Assembly (NCBI RefSeq): GCF_001742225.1
Contig: NZ_CP017075.1
Coordinates: 1,054,001 to 1,118,000 of the forward strand
Origin: Novosphingobium resinovorum
GTDB lineage: Bacteria; Pseudomonadota; Alphaproteobacteria; Sphingomonadales; Sphingomonadaceae
Length of the DNA: 64,000 nucleotides
Direction of reading: 5' to 3'
In this document: positions 62,339 through 64,000 of the stretch, piece by piece
How positions within the stretch are numbered: the first letter of the stretch is position 1
How the letters are laid out: every line of letters starts with the position of its first letter
Translations under genes and position numbers: made by a program
The notes under the pieces: generated by a model
The model's database searches: none
What the model saw: only the letters and a program-made list of their open reading frames with translations
What the model was told of the DNA's origin: nothing

Positions 62339-64000
62339 TTAACCAATCAGTCGTGCCCTCCTGCCGGACACGAAGTCTAGGAAATCCCGGAATGGGACAG
62401 GACGGCTTACGTGATACCCCTGAACGAGGTCACAGTGCAGCCCGGTCAGCATCTCCAGAACCTTGGCCGTCTCGACCCCTTCAGCCACGACGACACGGTC
62501 GAGCGAATGAGCCATCTCGATGATCGACTGCACCAGAAGCAGATCTTCCTTGTTGCTTTCCATCAAGGATACGAAGGTCTTGTCGATCTTGACCTCGCTG
62601 GCGGGCAGATAGCGCAGATAATCGATCGTGGCGTTGCCGGTGCCAAAATCGTCGATCGACAGGCGAAGGCCGGACTGGACTAGACGCTGCAGCATCTGGA
62701 ACGTCTTGGAACTGCGGTCCAGGCGATCCGTCTCCGTGATCTCAAGGATCAGACGGTTGGGTGACAGACCATGCGCGGCGAGAATCTCCGCAATCATTCC
62801 CGGCAGTCCCGGATTGCGAAGAAGCTGAGCAGAGATATTCACCGACATCGTCATCTCGTAGCCGTGACGCTCCAGTTCGACAGCCACTCGCACCGCGTCA
62901 TTGATGACAAAGCGGGTGATGCGCTCGATCCGATGGAATTCCTCAGCAATCCGGATGAACTTGTCCGGGCTGATCGGTCCTCGTTCGGGGTGCGTCCAGC
63001 GAACGAGCGCTTCCGCTCCGCTGATCCGGTTTGATCGCAGATCGAGCTTGGGCTGATAGGCGACCCAGACCTCCCCATTATCGATGGCCCGGTCGAGCGA
63101 CGTCAGCAGGGAGATTTCCCACTGAGCCTCGTGCTTGCGGGCATCGTGCTGATAAACCAACTCGTCGTTGCGCACCGCCTCTTCCGCGGCCTGCATGGCG
63201 CTGGCGACGCGGCCCGAGAGCGGACGATCGAACTCGGAGTCGATGCCGCAGTTGAACGACAAGTCGATGTCGATACCGCCGACCTGGATGCCGTTCTGGA
63301 CGATCCGGTGCAGGCCTTCGAGATTCTCGAACAAGTCGAACGTGCTGCGGATCGAAGACAGCCAGACGAACATTCCGCCTTCGTGATAGATCAACACGCT
63401 TTCGTCACTGATACGAATGCGACGAACGATTTCCTTGGCAAGCTGCGCTTCGACGTGCTCCGCAAAGCTCCCGATAATTCCGCCGTAGTTCCGAATCTTC
63501 AGGGCGACGAGAACACGCGTGGACAGATCAGGAGAATTGCGCAGGGCCTGAACGCTGGGCAGGCCGGAACCAGTGTTCGTTTCGCCCGCCTCCTCGACCC
63601 TGTCGAGATTGCGCATGCGGATGACGGCGACCAGCGCCACGGAGAAGGCCGGGATGACTTCCACTTGCACGTTAACGTAATCGAGCAGGAACGGAACGGC
63701 GCCCACCACCGCGACCAGCCCCGTAAATCGATAGATGTCGAGCACCCGGCCTCGGCCAAGACCCGATGCGATGACGACGAGCACCAGCAGGTAAGCAGGG
63801 AACCAGCCATACTCACGGGGAATGCCGAGCTTCAGCGTGTCAGCGCCGATCGCATGGAAATAGCCGCCTGGGGCATTGATATCCTGCCCAGGAATGGAAT
63901 GGATATCGTTAAAAGTTACTGCAGCTGGGACGACCAGGATATCCTTGCCGCGAACAAGCGAACGGTCAAATCGTCCTCGCATTACATCGATGTAGCTCAG
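62339..64000 (-). CDS. CHASE2-degenerate GGDEF-EAL cyclic-di-GMP phosphodiesterase (N-terminus beyond the right edge)
   Basis: 554 codons visible; the frame is open to base 64000. Visible N-terminus: the end of a periplasmic CHASE2 sensor (VRGKDILVVPAAVTFNDIHSIPGQDINAPGGYFHAIGADTL), then membrane helices (YLLVLVVIASGLGRGRVL, VAVVGAVPFLLD). Next a GGDEF-like domain with EGGMF instead of GGDEF, so diguanylate cyclase activity is unlikely. The C-terminal EAL domain keeps AEALVRW, NISAQL, EITET, IDDFGTGN, KIDKTF, AEGVE and QGY, so c-di-GMP hydrolysis is expected. An inner-membrane signalling protein. Confidence 0.92.
   Translation of the reverse strand: MSYIDVMRGRFDRSLVRGKDILVVPAAVTFNDIHSIPGQDINAPGGYFHAIGADTLKLGIPREYGWFPAYLLVLVVIASGLGRGRVLDIYRFTGLVAVVGAVPFLLDYVNVQVEVIPAFSVALVAVIRMRNLDRVEEAGETNTGSGLPSVQALRNSPDLSTRVLVALKIRNYGGIIGSFAEHVEAQLAKEIVRRIRISDESVLIYHEGGMFVWLSSIRSTFDLFENLEGLHRIVQNGIQVGGIDIDLSFNCGIDSEFDRPLSGRVASAMQAAEEAVRNDELVYQHDARKHEAQWEISLLTSLDRAIDNGEVWVAYQPKLDLRSNRISGAEALVRWTHPERGPISPDKFIRIAEEFHRIERITRFVINDAVRVAVELERHGYEMTMSVNISAQLLRNPGLPGMIAEILAAHGLSPNRLILEITETDRLDRSSKTFQMLQRLVQSGLRLSIDDFGTGNATIDYLRYLPASEVKIDKTFVSLMESNKEDLLLVQSIIEMAHSLDRVVVAEGVETAKVLEMLTGLHCDLVQGYHVSRPVPFRDFLDFVSGRRARLIG

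Noticed and set aside
62339..64000. Diguanylate cyclase activity of the GGDEF-like domain
   Set aside because: The signature reads EGGMF, so the synthesis site is degenerate; only the EAL phosphodiesterase site is intact.

Overview
The window is GC-rich, densely coding DNA, best read as part of an alphaproteobacterial chromosome of the order Sphingomonadales (Novosphingobium/Sphingobium-like). The reasons are a TonB-dependent receptor, RNase E with long acidic/basic tails ending in a GWW motif, the rne / amiC / penicillin-binding protein 1A neighbourhood, an sdhB-thioesterase-zapE cluster, fused CysNC, many TTG/GTG starts, and several families of intergenic inverted repeats. The genus is inferred from gene content and was not tested. 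No rRNA, tRNA, CRISPR array or transposase was recognised.

Layout. 1-1.8 kb: TonB receptor cut by the left edge. 1.9-26 kb: acyl-CoA catabolic genes in several operons (MFS exporter; thiolase-MarR; CoA-transferase; small protein-acyl-CoA synthetase-permuted CoA-transferase-amidohydrolase; crotonase; IclR; amidohydrolase; a two-in-one acyl-CoA dehydrogenase plus hydratase; then acrylyl-CoA-reductase-like enzyme-acyl-CoA synthetase-NTF2-SDR-ALDH-TetR). 26.5-31.3 kb: sulfate activation, cysDNC-cysQ, divergent from a LuxR-type regulator. 31.4-50 kb: a second catabolic block with two large/small acyl-CoA dehydrogenase pairs around a Rieske ferredoxin, a CDF transporter, orphan 2-oxoacid dehydrogenase E1 subunits, a 3-ketosteroid-dehydrogenase-like flavoprotein, crotonase, and a minus-strand run of esterase-MarR-phosphotransferase-dehydrogenase-SDR-quinone reductase. 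50-57 kb: housekeeping (PBP1A, AmiC, RNase E). 57-64 kb: a second KstD-like flavoprotein, a repeat-bearing intergenic region, sdhB-paaI-zapE, a possible micro-ORF, and a CHASE2-EAL protein cut by the right edge.

How it fits together. The catabolic genes can activate acids to CoA thioesters (two AMP-forming ligases, two family III CoA-transferases), desaturate them (four dehydrogenase loci, three in paired or fused form), hydrate them (three crotonases), oxidise alcohols and aldehydes (SDRs, ALDH) and cleave them by thiolysis. Paired dehydrogenases and KstD-like enzymes are typical of polycyclic or branched isoprenoid degradation, but no diagnostic ring-cleaving enzyme is present, so the substrate is unknown. 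The least-explained signals are an 18-bp palindrome TRCTAA-N6-TYAGYA in three divergent promoter regions, a phased array of AAGGTGACAC repeats upstream of sdhB, two perfect palindromes at the start of a marR gene, and a Gly/Trp micro-ORF next to a two-way terminator.
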